64,000 nucleotides of DNA from Paguma larvata. Lineage: Eukaryota; Chordata; Mammalia; Carnivora; Viverridae. The notes below the pieces were generated by a model. That model saw nothing but the letters and a program-made list of their open reading frames with translations. It made no database searches and had not been told where the DNA came from. This document shows, in pieces, positions 1 through 10,214 of this stretch (position 1 is its first letter; the number at the start of each line of letters is the position of its first letter). The translations under genes were made by a program, and so were the position numbers. Location: contig CM057832.1 of NCBI GenBank assembly GCA_030068075.1, positions 82,024,002 to 82,088,001 of the forward strand, given 5' to 3'.

Positions 1-440
1 AAATAGAAGTTGCTGAGAAGCCAGTATTCTTCACTACAGGAGTAAAATCTTTGGGAATGAACTCATGAATTTACTAGTTAAAGTTCTCAGGTGATTCTTA
101 TACCTACTGATATTTGATTGACACTATTTTAGACCCTACGACACACAATTTTTCTCTGCCATTCTGCTTGCAGAATGGGTAGGAAAAGCAAGGCACAGAA
201 AGCATTCAGAAATCTAAAAGGAATTTAGAGGAATGGTTTTCACTCTCCTTGTAATATCAGAGGTCACAAGTTTGAGAATTCTGAGTGTCTACTTCAAACC
301 AGAATATAAAATGAAAAAGTCAACAATTTCTCACTGATGCACCAAAAGGCATAAGAAAAGGAATTAAAGTTGAAACAGTGAAGAATTCGTTCCAAAGTAC
401 ACAATTGTACTTTAAATCTATATTTTTTCTTTTAATGATA
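1..440. other. Unique AT-rich sequence, no gene seen
   Basis: No open frame, repeat consensus or RNA gene could be recognised here. The stretch has ordinary AT-rich composition and ends at the target-site duplication of the first SINE. Confidence 0.5.
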
Positions 441-680
441 TGAATAGATATTTAAATTTTTTAAGGTTTATTTATTTTTAAGAGAGAGAGACAGAGTGCG
501 AGCAGGAGGAGGGACAGAGAGAAAGAAGGACACAGAATCTGAAGCAGGCTTCAGGCTCCGAGTTGTCAGCACAGAGCCTGATGTGGGGCTCGAACCTCCG
601 GACTGTGAGATCATGACCTGAGCCGAAGTCGGAAGCTTAACCAACTAAGCCACCCAAGTGCCACTGAACAGATATTTTAA
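441..680 (-). mobile_element. CAN SINE (feliform tRNA-Lys type), antisense
   Basis: The body (about 456-664) reads on the minus strand as a full-length carnivore tRNA-Lys-derived SINE. It shows the reversed A-rich tail (TTTATTTATTTTTAAG), the AG-rich stretch complementary to the CT region, and the reversed tRNA-like head ending in CACCCAAGTGCC. It is flanked by an imperfect target-site duplication: TGAATAGATATTTAA at 441-455 and TGAACAGATATTTTAA at 665-680. That is the hallmark of L1-mediated insertion. Such SINEs are Pol III transcribed when intact; nothing shows that this copy is active. Confidence 0.93.
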
Positions 681-886
681 TATAAAAAACAATATTTTTA
701 ATCAGTGATATTTTGGATTGTAAGCATAATTGAACAGAAACGAAAGATATTTTTCTCCATGTGCTATGTGTATAGCCAGAATCTGCCTACTAAAATATAA
801 ACCAAAAATCTTAAACCAGTCAGTGCTCCATGTCTAGGATTTGCTTAGCGCAAAGAGCCTAATTAGAAATAAACTATTCTAATGCA

Positions 887-1126
887 ATTTATTTATTTAT
901 TTATTTTATTATTTTTAAATATAATTTATTGTCAAGTTGCCTAACATTCAGTGTATACAGTGTGTTCTTGGCTTTGAGGGTAGATTCCTGTGATTCATCG
1001 CTTACATGCAATACCCAGTGCTCACCCCAAGTGCCCTTCTTAATGCCCATTACCCATCTTCTCCTCTCTCCCTCTCCGCCATCAACCCTCAGTTTGTTCT
1101 CTGTATTTAAGAGTCTCTTATGGTCT
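887..1126 (-). mobile_element. Young felid-type L1, 3' UTR fragment, antisense
   Basis: It starts with a reversed poly(A)-like (ATTT)n tract. It continues with the reversed L1 3' UTR typical of cat-family L1s: TATTGTCAAGTTG, CAGTGCTCACCCCAAGTGCC, CATCAACCCTCAGTTTG and AAGAGTCTCTTATG. Only the last ~240 bases of the element are present, so this is a severely 5'-truncated insertion. The open frame inside it is incidental. Confidence 0.88.
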
Positions 1127-1349
1127 AAATTATAGATGATGTCAGTGACAGTCGTATTACTAAAGCAGAAATCTAAACAGGTTACTCGTCAATTCACAAC
1201 AGCAAAAGTAACAATAACAAAAACATAAACAACCGAAATATTTTTGTAGGCAACTAGATGGCTAAAAATAAGTGTGTATTACACATGAAAAAGGTGTCAG
1301 TTGACCTTCCTGGGGGAACAAGACTTGATTTAGGATGAATTCTAAACAG

Positions 1350-3680
1350 AAAAGGATTAATTGAAATCTACTCACAGCTAACATCATAGTTAATGTTAAA
1401 GATTAAATGCTTTCTTTCTAAAATCAGTGATTAAATAAAGATGTCCACTCTTTCTGCTTCTATTCAACATTTTATTGGAGTATTTGGCCAGGGAGTTAGT
1501 CAAGAAAAGAAAATAAGTGTCACTTGGATAGCTCAGTCAGTTAAGCTTCCAAGTCTTGGTTTCAGCTCAGAACATGATCTCATGGTTTGTGAGATTGAGC
1601 CCTGCTTCAGGCTCTGTGCTGAGAGCATGGAGCCTACATCAGATTCTCTCTCTTTCTGCCTCTCCTCGCTCTCTCTCTCAAAATAAGTAAACAAACATTA
1701 AAAAAAAGAAAAGACCTTCATGTTGAAAAAAGAAAGAAGTAAAACTGTCCCTATTTGCAGGTGACATAATATGTATACAGATATTTCTAAGGACTCCCCA
1801 CAAAACTGTTAGAACAAATGGATTTAGCACAGTTGTAGGATAGAAGATCAATATACAGAAATGAATTGTACTTCTTTGCATTAGCAGTGAACAATCTAAA
1901 AATGAAATTGTGGAAACATTTCCATTTATAGTATCAAAAAAAAGGAATGAATTTAACAAACTGAGGGACACTTGTAGACTTGTATATTGTATGCTATAAG
2001 ACATTGTTGAAAGAAATAAAGATCTAAATAAGTGGAAAGACATTTCATATTCATGTATCAGAAGACTTGATATTGTTAAGATGGAAATATTCTTCAAATT
2101 GATCAATGGACTCAGTGCAATTCCCATCAAAATCTCAGCTAGTTTATTATTTTTTTTTGTAGAAATTAACAAGCTAATCTAAAAACCATATGGAAATTCA
2201 AGGAACCCAGGACAGGCAAAAGATCTTTAAAAAAAGAACAAAGTTATGAGTTACAGTTCACAGATTGAAAACTTACCACGTAGCTGCGATATTCAAGACA
2301 TTGTGGTACTTATATAAAAGCAGATCACTGAAAAAGAACCGAGAGTCCAGAAATAAAACCCTCACATTTATGGCCAATTGATTTTTGATAACAGTGTCAA
2401 GATAATTGTGAGAAAGAAAAGTCTTCAACGAATGGTGCTGAGACAACAGGATAACCACACACAAAAGACTGAATTTCAGCGTCTTCCTATCACCTTGCTT
2501 ATGTAAAAATTAACTCAAAGTAAGCAATATACCTAATATAAGGGCTGAAACTGTAAAACTTTGGGAAGAAAATTTAGGAGTATATCTTTCTGAACTCGGA
2601 TTAGGCAGTGGGTTCTTACGTGTGACACCAAAGGACAGCAACAAAAGAAGAGATAGATATATTGAACCTGATCACATTAAAAACTTACTGTACTACAAGC
2701 GAGACCATCAAAAAAGTGGATAAGGTATTGAGTAGGATCATATTATTGCAAATCATGTATGTAATTAGACCTCACATTCAGAATATATAAAGTATTCTTA
2801 AAACTTAATAAAGACAAATAACTCAATTTTTTAAATGTCAGAGGATTCGAATAGATACTATTTTGCCAAGGGATGTATGCAGATATGCAATAAACTTGTG
2901 AAAAGATCCTCAGTACCACTGACTGTTATGGAAATTTAGACGAAGACCACAGCGAGATACCACTTTACATCCACTAGGGTGTAGGTGTAATGACTAATGG
3001 CTTTAATCAAAAAGACAAATAATACTAAGTATTGATGAGGATGTAGAAAAATTTTAATCCTCATACACTGTGGGTAGGAAGGGAAGAATGTTATGGCTAA
3101 TTGGAAAACAGTTTGGCAATGCCTATAATTGTTACACGTAGAGTTACCATATAACCTATCATTTCACCTTCAGGTATCTATCCAAGGGAAATGAAAATGT
3201 ATGTCTAAAAAAATGAAGATTGATATTTATAGCAGTAGTCTTCATAATGCCAAAGTGCAGTGTGGTATATCCATACATATTATACATGTGGACATACACA
3301 TGGTATATCCAATAACAGTGGAAAGTTATTCAGCCTTGGAATGAAGGAAGCAATGATTCACATTTAGCATGGATAAACCTTTAAAATACTACGTTAAGTG
3401 AAAGAAGCCAGTTACAACAGACCACATATTCTGTGATTCCATTTATGTGAAATGTATGTAACAGGAAAATCTTTAGAGACAGAAATTAGATTAGTAGTTG
3501 CTCATGGCTGAGGAAAAGCATCTGCTAATGGATATGGTGTTTCTTTTGGGGATTGTGAAAGCATTCTAAATTTATACTCCTGTGATTGTTATATAACTCT
3601 GTGAGTATACTAAAAATAATTACATTGTACACATCAAATGAGAAAATCTTATGATATGTCAATTGTATCTCAAAGAGCTT
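1350..3680 (+). mobile_element. Old L1, ORF2 reverse transcriptase region to 3' end, split by a SINE
   Basis: Degenerate + strand L1. Upstream of the SINE, 1350-1516 matches the ORF2 phrase order (CACAGCTAACATCATAG, then GATGTCCACTC). The copy resumes at about 1709, runs through the rest of ORF2, and ends in a 3' UTR finishing near ATTGTATCTCAAAGAGCTTT. The reverse transcriptase active-site motif FADD reads as F-A-G-D at 1754-1765, so one catalytic aspartate is lost. Stops and indels are frequent. It is a molecular fossil with no coding potential; the 164-codon minus-strand frame across 1678-2172 is only its antisense. Confidence 0.88.
1517..1708 (+). mobile_element. CAN SINE inserted in an L1, sense
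   Basis: The tRNA-like head is decayed (CACTTGGATAGCTCAGTCAG), followed by the CATGATCTCATGG region, the CT-rich stretch and an AAATAAGTAAACAAACATT tail. L1 ORF2 sequence continues on both sides, so the SINE is younger than the L1. A probable target duplication rich in AAAAGAAAA flanks it but is blurred by low complexity. Confidence 0.88.
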
Positions 3681-3776
3681 TGATATATATTTTATATAAT
3701 TTATATGTAAATACAAGTAAATTATATGTAAGTTATATGTACAAATTTATATATAAATGTATATATAGTATATATT
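3681..3776. repeat. AT-rich TATATG low-complexity tract
   Basis: About 95 bases of nearly pure A/T with TATATGTAA-like units. It lies directly after the 3' end of the preceding L1 and before the next L1 fragment. It may derive from an expanded A-rich tail. Confidence 0.6.
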
Positions 3777-3885
3777 TGAAAACTTACTACATCACTGTAA
3801 TCAAGACAATGTGGTACTGATGTAAGGATAGATAGATCAATGGAATAGGACTGAGAGTCAAGAAATAAAACCTTTACACTTATGA
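3777..3885 (+). mobile_element. Old L1 ORF2 fragment, left part of a split copy
   Basis: It matches the ORF2 phrases GACAATGTGGTACTG and GATCAATGGAATAGGACTG, up to the AAATAAAACC..ACACTTATG segment. The sequence expected next in L1 (GATTTTTGGTAATAGTATC) is found at 5427, on the far side of an antisense L1. The two parts are therefore one element split by a later insertion. Confidence 0.75.
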
Positions 3886-4458
3886 TTATTTGTTTATTTA
3901 TTTATTTATTCAAGCATAATCATCATACATTGTTATATTAGTTTCAGGTGTAAAATATAATGATTCAACAATTGTATGCTTTCCTCAGTGCTCATCACAA
4001 TTAAGTGTGTTCTTAATCCAATTCACCTATTTCATCTACCTACCCCCATCATCCCTTCTGGTAACTATCAGTTTGTCTCTGTAGTTAAGAGTCTGTTTTT
4101 CGGCTTGTCCCGTTGGTTTGGTTTGGTTTGTCACTTTGGTTCATGTGTGCACACACATACACACACACATACATACTACTTGTTCACTGTTGATCTGTGG
4201 ATGGACACTTGGATTGCTTCCATGTCTTGGGTATTGTAAATAATGCTGCAATAAACATAGGGGTGCATATATCTTTCTGAATTAGTGCTTTTGTTTTCTT
4301 TGGGTAAATATCCAGTAGATGAATTATTGGATCATATGGTTATTCTATTTTCAGGTTTTTGAGGAACCTTCATACTGTTTTCAATGGTGGCTATACCAGC
4401 TTGCATTCCCACAAACAGTGCCAAAGAGTTCCTTTTTTCATCACATCCAAACCAACAC

Positions 4459-4512
<54 letters not shown>

Positions 4513-5424
4513 AAGCCATTCTGATGGGTGTAAGGTGACATCTCATTGTGGTTTTGATTTATATTTCCCTGATGGTGATGATGTTAGCCATCTTGTCTTG
4601 TGTCTGTTGGCCATCTGTTGGTCTGTATGTCTTTGGAAATATGTGTATTTGAGTCTTCTGTCTGTTTTTTAATCAGATTCTTATTTTTTGTTTTTGAATT
4701 ATGTAAGTTCTTTATATATTTTTGATATGAACTCCTTATTGGTTACATTATTTGCACATTGGTGAGGTGTCTTTTTGTTTTGTTGGTGTGTTCCTTCATT
4801 GTGCAGAAGTTTTTTTTTATTCCGATGTAGTCCCAATAGTTTAATTTTGCTTTTATTTCCCTTGCCTCCATAGAAAAATGTTTCTATGGTTGATGTCAAA
4901 GAGGCTACTGCCTGTATTTTCTTCTAAGAATTTTATGGTTTCAGGTCTTTCATTTAGAGTTTAATTTTGTGTGTGATGTAGAAAATGGTCCAGTTTCATT
5001 CTTTTGTATATAGCTGTCCAGTTTTCCCGACAGTATTTGTTGGAAAAACTGTCTTTTCCCCGTTGTATATTATTAACTCCTTTGTGGTAGATTAATTGAC
5101 CCATTAATTAATCATGGGTTTATATCTGGGCTCTCTATTCTGTTCTATTGATCTGTGTGTCTCTTTTCCTGCTAGTACCATACTGTTTTGATTACTGAAG
5201 CTTTGTAGTATATTTCGAAATCTGGGATTGTGATACCTCCAGCTTTGTTCTTCTTTTTCAAGATTACTTTGGCTATTCAGGGTCTTTTGTGATTTCATAC
5301 AAATTTTAGGATTATTTTTTCTAGTTCTGTTAAAAACGTTGGTATTTTGATAAAGATTTCATGAACTCTGTAGATTGCTTTGGGTAGTACAGATGTTTTA
5401 ACAATATTTGTTCCCTCTCTGTGA
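3886..5424 (-). mobile_element. Carnivore L1, 3' UTR plus ORF2 3' half, antisense, nested
   Basis: It opens with a reversed A-tail (TTTATTTATTTATTTATTC) and reversed 3' UTR phrases (CAGTGCTCATCACAATTAAG, AGTTAAGAGTCTGTTTTTC). It then runs through reversed ORF2 sequence (GGATGGACACTTGGATTGC, TTGTTCTTCTTTTTCAAGA, TGTAGATTGCTTTGGGTAG). A (TG)n tract has expanded inside it at 4460-4511. It is about 1.5 kb, 5'-truncated and full of stops. It interrupts the + strand L1 that flanks it. Confidence 0.87.
4460..4511. repeat. (TG)26 dinucleotide microsatellite
   Basis: An uninterrupted run of TG/GT over 52 bases, sitting inside the antisense L1. It is likely length-polymorphic and can adopt left-handed Z-DNA. 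It creates meaningless CVCVCV and HTHTHT frames on the two strands. Confidence 0.98.
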
Positions 5425-5540
5425 TGAGTTGATTTTTGGTAATAGTATCAGAATAACTAAATGGAAGAAAGAAAGATCTTTTCAACAAACAGTGCTGGAC
5501 CAACAGGATAGCCACATATAAAAGACTGAATTTTATACAT
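5425..5540 (+). mobile_element. Old L1 ORF2 fragment, right part of a split copy
   Basis: It continues the ORF2 reading of 3777-3885 (GATTTTTGGTAATAG, CAACAAACAGTGCTGG, CACATATAAAAGACTGAA). It loses similarity after about 5540. No gene function remains. Confidence 0.7.
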
Positions 5541-5729
5541 TTGATGCATATATAAATCTATTATTTGTATAATACATATACTATAATATTTATGTTCTTT
5601 TCTCCCCAAAGGGATTTCTTTTTCCTTAAACGGCAGAAACATTAAATGGGCAATGTGATATTACCCAAATGTTGGATTTTTTTCCATTTATGTTGTTATT
5701 TTTCTTTCATGTGGAGGCCTAGGAAAATC
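5541..5729. other. Short AT-rich unique stretch
   Basis: No repeat consensus or coding signal is recognisable. It forms the boundary between the L1 nest and the CpG-rich block. Confidence 0.4.
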
Positions 5730-6590
5730 TTAACGTAGGAGAGAAGAGCTGGGTCAAATAGAAACCTAACAGGTCGGATGCGTCCCTTCCTCGCGTTTGC
5801 CGTACTTGGAGCCGTGAAGCAACACAACATGGCATGTTCTAACCCCTCTAGTCCCTGCGCAGTCTTAACGGGCTGCTGCTGTGTAATCAGCACTGTGCTG
5901 AGTGCTGATATATGCTGGTCACCTGGTGTGGAGGTGGGAAGAGTTACTCTGTAACTCATGACACGTTAGGTAACTTTCTTCGGGTCACACATATCTAATA
6001 GGGATGGGCACAGAGGGCCTCGGAGCAACTGAACGGAGTTGGACATGCGTCTGGAGGAACTGATTTTCAGGCTGTGTCTTACGAAGAGGAACCAAGGACT
6101 GTACCTGAGTCGGGCCCTCAGGGGTCGTTAGCTGTTTCCCTGGGAGGGCTTTCTAAGAGGTCCTTGTCTCCGTTGTCGCCTTCTCCTATCAATCCTCCGC
6201 GCAGCGTTTGGAGAGTAAACATTACCCCCTTGATTTGCAAGTACCCCTGGATCTTTACTGTCTGCCCAGGCGGTTGTAACAAAATACCGTGGAGTCGATG
6301 GCTTCAAAATCAGAAGTGTAACTTCTTTTAGTTCCGGAGGCCCAAAGTCGGAGATTAAGGTGCCAGTAAGGTCGGTTTCTGACGAGAGCTCTCTTCCTGG
6401 CCGGTAGACAGCCGCCTTCTCGCTGCGTGCTCACAGTGTGTGCACGCAGTGGAGAGTGCAAACTCGCTGGTGTCTCTTTCTGTAAGGGCAGATCAGGGCC
6501 CCACCCTTGTGACTTCATTTCACTTTATTTCCTTACTTAGAAGTCCTGTCTCCAAAAACCTCCATACTGTGGGTTAGGGTTTCGAAGTAC
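5730..6590. promoter_or_regulatory. CpG-rich block of unique sequence (possible orphan CpG island)
   Basis: I count about 35 CpG dinucleotides between 5730 and 6530, with GC near 52% by line counts. That gives an observed/expected ratio of roughly 0.65, whereas flanking DNA has about one CpG per 100 bases or fewer. No SINE, L1 or LTR consensus is visible that would explain the CpGs as a fresh insertion. The open frames inside (for example + strand 6074-6331, minus strand 5696-5959 and 6255-6518) show no recognised domain. A promoter or enhancer role is inference from composition only. Confidence 0.45.
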
Positions 6591-6927
6591 GGACTTGGTA
6601 GGCAGGACACAAGCGTTCAGTCCATGCCAGGTTGCAAGCTGCAGACTGCCAGACCAGAATCTGTTCACCCTCCCACCATACCTTCTCATACACCCTTAAC
6701 TCCAGGCACACCAGACGAGCTGTGGTTTTCCAAGGGGCTCCAGTAGTTAGTGCCTCTGGGCCTTTGCATACGCTGTTCCTGTTCTTTGGAAGGTATTTGC
6801 CCTCTCTGCCTTCCCTTCTCCACTTGGTAAACTGTTGACACTTCAGGGAAAAATTGAATATCACTTCCTGTGTAATCTTCCCTGAGTTCCCTTCAGGGCC
6901 CTGAAGGCACTTTTGTACTTACTAACT
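6591..6927. other. Unique sequence, no gene recognised
   Basis: Moderate GC content, with TC-rich patches around 6780-6830. The opposing small frames (6574-6864 minus, 6632-6838 plus) overlap each other and resemble no family I recognise. Confidence 0.4.
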
Positions 6928-7078
6928 CAACATGGGACCTGGGGAAGTTACTTACTCTGTATGAACCTGTTTCCCCCCTGTAAAATGGAAATAAAATTGG
7001 GTTGTTGTGAGGATGAAGAATGTTAAAGCACATGGCATCCTAGAGCACAGTGATGCCTGCTATTGTTAACTAATGTTA
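6928..7078 (+). mobile_element. MIR SINE fragment, sense
   Basis: It matches the conserved MIR core and following region: GGGGAAGTTACTTACTCTG, CTGTAAAATGGAAATAA, GGGTTGTTGTGAGGATGAA, and the CACAGTGATGCCTG end. This is an ancient mammal-wide tRNA-derived SINE, inactive. Confidence 0.85.
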
Positions 7079-7109
7079 CCCTTTGCCGTATGTTGCACAC
7101 AACAGCGGG

Positions 7110-7200
7110 CTGCTTGGCACAGGGACTTGCCTTGTTGAACTTCGTGTCCCTAGGACATAGCACCCAGCTGTGCACTCAGTAAACATTGATTGACCATCAA
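7110..7200 (+). mobile_element. Possible MIR/L2 3'-end fragment
   Basis: CCCTAGGACATAGCACCCAG followed by GTGCACTCAGTAAACATTG resembles the shared MIR/L2 terminal phrase (AGCACAGTGCCTGG...CTCAATAAATGTTTG). It is short and diverged, so the call is tentative. Confidence 0.45.
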
Positions 7201-7214
7201 CCTGGAAGCATCCT

Positions 7215-7330
7215 TCTAGATCATCCTATAACTCCATTTCACTGGTGGCTTCACTGAGGCCCAGAGAGAAGGAACTTGTCCAAGGGCCCACAGCTAACTG
7301 ATGCTGGGGTCAGGCCTCTGACACCAGAAA
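7215..7330 (-). mobile_element. MIR SINE fragment, antisense
   Basis: The reversed MIR core is readable: CACTGAGGCCCAGAGAGAAG, GGAACTTGTCCAAGGGCCCA and CACAGCTAACTGATG. It lies about 140 bases downstream of a sense MIR, giving an inverted MIR pair. Confidence 0.8.
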
Positions 7331-7950
7331 AAATTCTCTCTTCTCTTTCTCATGCAGCCTTATGTGCTCACAAATTCAGAGACTCATTTTTCTCTTCCCA
7401 GGAACAACCCTGTGGGCTCACTGCAGTGATTAAGCGACAGTAGGAAAGAGTTGTGTTTTCTCTGGGCAAACACCTATGATGTTAAACTTTGCCCAGGGCA
7501 GGATTTCTGCAGGGCAGCTGGAGCAACAGCAGGGACTGCATGGAACCACCCAGAAGCCCCTGCCAGGCACCTAATCTCACCCCAGACCACCACCTCCTCT
7601 CCGTGGTCCCATAAATCGCTGCAGAGGGTATGCCAGACTGGACTGATGTGTGGAGTTTCGTGTCCCTGACAGTCATTCGACTGAGTTATTACCAATAGAA
7701 CGTGAACATATGCATTTCACACATATGTGCTGAGACCTTTGGAATTTGTCCAAACCCATCAGAATCTGAGACTGAGACAGAGTTCGTGACCCAAAGATAA
7801 GAATCCGAGAGCTTCTGGAATACTTAATTCCCTTGACATTTTAATTGCTCCTATTTTTTTTTTTAACAAGGGGCTTTTTGTTGTTTTGTTGTTTGATATT
7901 GAATAGACACTTCTGACACAATGAATAAAAGAAGCCTCATGTAGTACAAA
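7331..7950. other. Unique sequence, no gene recognised
   Basis: It includes a patch of overlapping short frames on both strands at 7451-7695, with GC near 55% but no recognisable domain. A short T-run and GTT-rich tract lies at 7852-7893. I see no splice-site pair that supports an exon. Confidence 0.4.
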
Positions 7951-7954
7951 GAAC

Positions 7955-8108
7955 CCTAATTTGTTCCTGAAGTCCCTCGGATTTTAGCCTCCAATCTTTA
8001 ACTAACAGACTGTGTGACCTCAGGCAAGTAGCTTAACCTTTCTGATCGCCTGTCTTCTAATCTGCGTAATAGAAAGGCATGGTTTGTAAGATCGCTTTGG
8101 TGTTAATA
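7955..8108 (+). mobile_element. MIR SINE fragment, sense
   Basis: Shows GACTGTGTGACCTCAGGCAA, GTAGCTTAACCTTTCTGA and TGTCTTCTAATCTGCGTAAT in MIR order, ending with a diverged AAGATCGCTTTGG segment. Confidence 0.8.
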
Positions 8109-8233
8109 TTTTAGGTGCCTAAATACACCCCGTCGTGTATTTAAACAAGCCCTCAGCAAGTGTCTGCCCAACCTTTGTGACACTCATATAATTCTGTGGC
8201 TGGTCTTTGTGCCTTATCTCTGTTCGATGTTGT

Positions 8234-8258
8234 GGGGGGGAGGAAGGGGAGGGGGAGG
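8234..8258 (+). other. G-run tract with G-quadruplex potential
   Basis: Runs of seven, four and five G separated by short A/G loops fit the four-tract G-quadruplex pattern if the first run is split in two. The motif is isolated, in unique sequence upstream of no recognised gene. Confidence 0.6.
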
Positions 8259-8439
8259 AAATACAAGATTGCATTTGTTCCATAACAGGAGATTTCATGA
8301 TGTAGAAGAAAGAAACTTTGAGATTTAAGCCTTAGTTCTGTCCATAACATTTTATGTGGCTGTAACTTAGTTATACAGTACACATCTAATGTTCTTAGCA
8401 CCATAAATTATATTTGTTAAGCTTAAGAGTATATTAAAT

Positions 8440-8495
8440 ATATATGCTGCACTTCACACAGTGTCTGGCATACAATAGGTGCTTATAAATGCTCA
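8440..8495 (+). mobile_element. MIR/L2 3'-end fragment
   Basis: ACACAGTGTCTGGCATACAA followed by TAGGTGCTTATAAATGCTC is the common terminal phrase of MIR/L2 elements. It is a short remnant. Confidence 0.6.
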
Positions 8496-8499
8496 CTGC

Positions 8500-10190
8500 T
8501 TATCTCCCTCCTCTTGCTGTTTCTGCTTCTCAGTGAAGATTGCAGGTAAGGCTGGTGTTAGTTTCCATCTACACTGTCCTTCTGGTGCTTTGGTCTCGTG
8601 CTCCCTCCATCCATCGGGTACCCATCCATTGGGTACCCTCCCTTGCTTGCAGATAGCTGACCCGAAATCAGACGTCAGACAGCTTCCATGGCAGTCCTGT
8701 GTTTTGTCATCAAGGGGCGTCCACCTCTGATATTATTTAGTGATTATTTCATTGGCCCCTGAGAACAGGCAAATGGATGGATAGTGCTGTGGATGTGGAA
8801 TACCCAGCGTAGGGATTACCTAGAAATGTCAGGTCCATTCAGAGCTTTTAATTCCCACACGGTGGGTGCAGGGGAGAAGGGAGCAGTTTGTACACGTTTC
8901 CGTGGGAACTCTTCACTGCAGCACGTTTTAGAGATTTAAATCTTAGGATCTTCCATCCTTTCTCCTTCCACTTCCTCATTTTTGACTAGAAATCTCCATC
9001 CTGCCCAACAGGCAATACTGCTTGGGCCTCTGCTTTCAAGAAGCTTCTTGAAGCAGTTTCCATTCTGACCAATGTACTACATTGCCTCAGTGACATGGTC
9101 CCGGAGTCTCCTAGTGACACCGATTACTTCCTGTGCTGCTTGGAGACACCATGCTCAGTAATGAGTTCTCGGGACTAAGATGCTTCAACTATCACCTTGC
9201 ATTTAAATAATCCAGCCTCATTCACAGAATCACAAGTCCCTGGGGGAGGAGAGAGGGACAGAAGAGACCTTCTATCCTCAAATTCATACGTACACTTCAA
9301 TAGTAGGAGACAATTTATTCCACAAATTATTCACTCACGTGGTAAATTTGAGGGGCTGAGTAACTCACTGACAGACTCCACACCTGGTGCTTTTATTTTG
9401 CCACAATGTCCCTGTCTCAGCACAGGGTGCTGCTCTTTCACCCAAAAATTATTTTATCCTTGGTTGTTATAAACTTTTCAGTCAATTTCCCAAGGAAATT
9501 AATTGAGAGAAGGATAACATAAAATAGATTGCTATTTCTTATCCCGAGGGCAGCTGGGAAATGTACCTCGCTTGCCAAAATGTTTTCTAGGAGAAATGTT
9601 TAAACTGAAATTTAAAATGAATGTGAAAATTGCTCTCTCTTTTCCCTCTTTCCCCAACTCCTTATTCCAACAAATTTCTGGAAAGGGAGAAAGAGATTTT
9701 ATAGTATGTTAAATGTATTTGTTTCTCTCTTTGGTCATATCCTGACATAAATAACATAGTGTTTCAACCCCTCCCAAAGTCAGTTATTGGCGTATTTTTA
9801 TTTATGACCAGAGAGGTTTTATATTTTTGTAGAATTATTTAAAATACCCTGTTATTTGTGCTTATTAAATGCTATGCAGAAAAGAGAAAATTCATGTATT
9901 CATATGTGATTCATTCTATGATGTCGAAGCCTTTAGTGAGTTGACCCTACAGAAACCCAGTTTTCTCTGTTGATGAAAAAAGATCTGCCTTCTCTTTACA
10001 GGATAGAGTCTGAGGCCAGAAAAATGGCATGTGAAAGCCCTCCTTCACAGCTGCCCTGGGCTCTGAGCCAGCCAGTCCTGCCCACATCACTCCTCCCTAA
10101 ACACGGTGGCTTGGCAGCTTAGAAACTCTGCCAAACTCCAGGGCAAACTTGATCAATAAATACCAAATCTTAATAAGTTATTTTAGTTGA
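8500..10190. other. Repeat-poor unique sequence
   Basis: About 1.7 kb without a recognisable repeat or gene. It contains a small direct duplication (CATCCATCGGGTACC then CATCCATTGGGTACC, near 8605-8636). It also contains a strong acceptor-like pyrimidine tract with a GTAAGG donor-like site 12 bases downstream at 8534-8551, described under findings. Confidence 0.45.
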
Positions 10191-10214
10191 TACACACATA
10201 CACACACACACACA
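10191..10214. repeat. Short (CA)n tract
   Basis: A short, once-interrupted CA run (ACACATACACACACACAC). Probably too short to be very polymorphic. Confidence 0.9.

Noticed and set aside
1678..2172. 164-codon minus-strand open frame, the longest in the window
   Set aside because: It is the antisense of a degenerate L1 ORF2 segment and includes reversed A-rich SINE tail. No domain, no start context and no splice partner is visible.
2268..2480. Similarity between 2268-2480 and the split copy at 3777-3885 plus 5425-5540, considered as a segmental duplication
   Set aside because: Both are the same ORF2 region of related old L1s. Most shared bases are L1 consensus, and the flanks do not match.
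4141..4672. Cysteine-valine and histidine-threonine repeat frames on the two strands
   Set aside because: They are translations of the (TG)n microsatellite and reversed L1, not proteins.
7451..7695. Three overlapping open frames on both strands, considered as an exon
   Set aside because: GC is only moderately raised, there is no recognisable peptide, and no acceptor/donor pair in frame. Overlap on both strands suggests chance.
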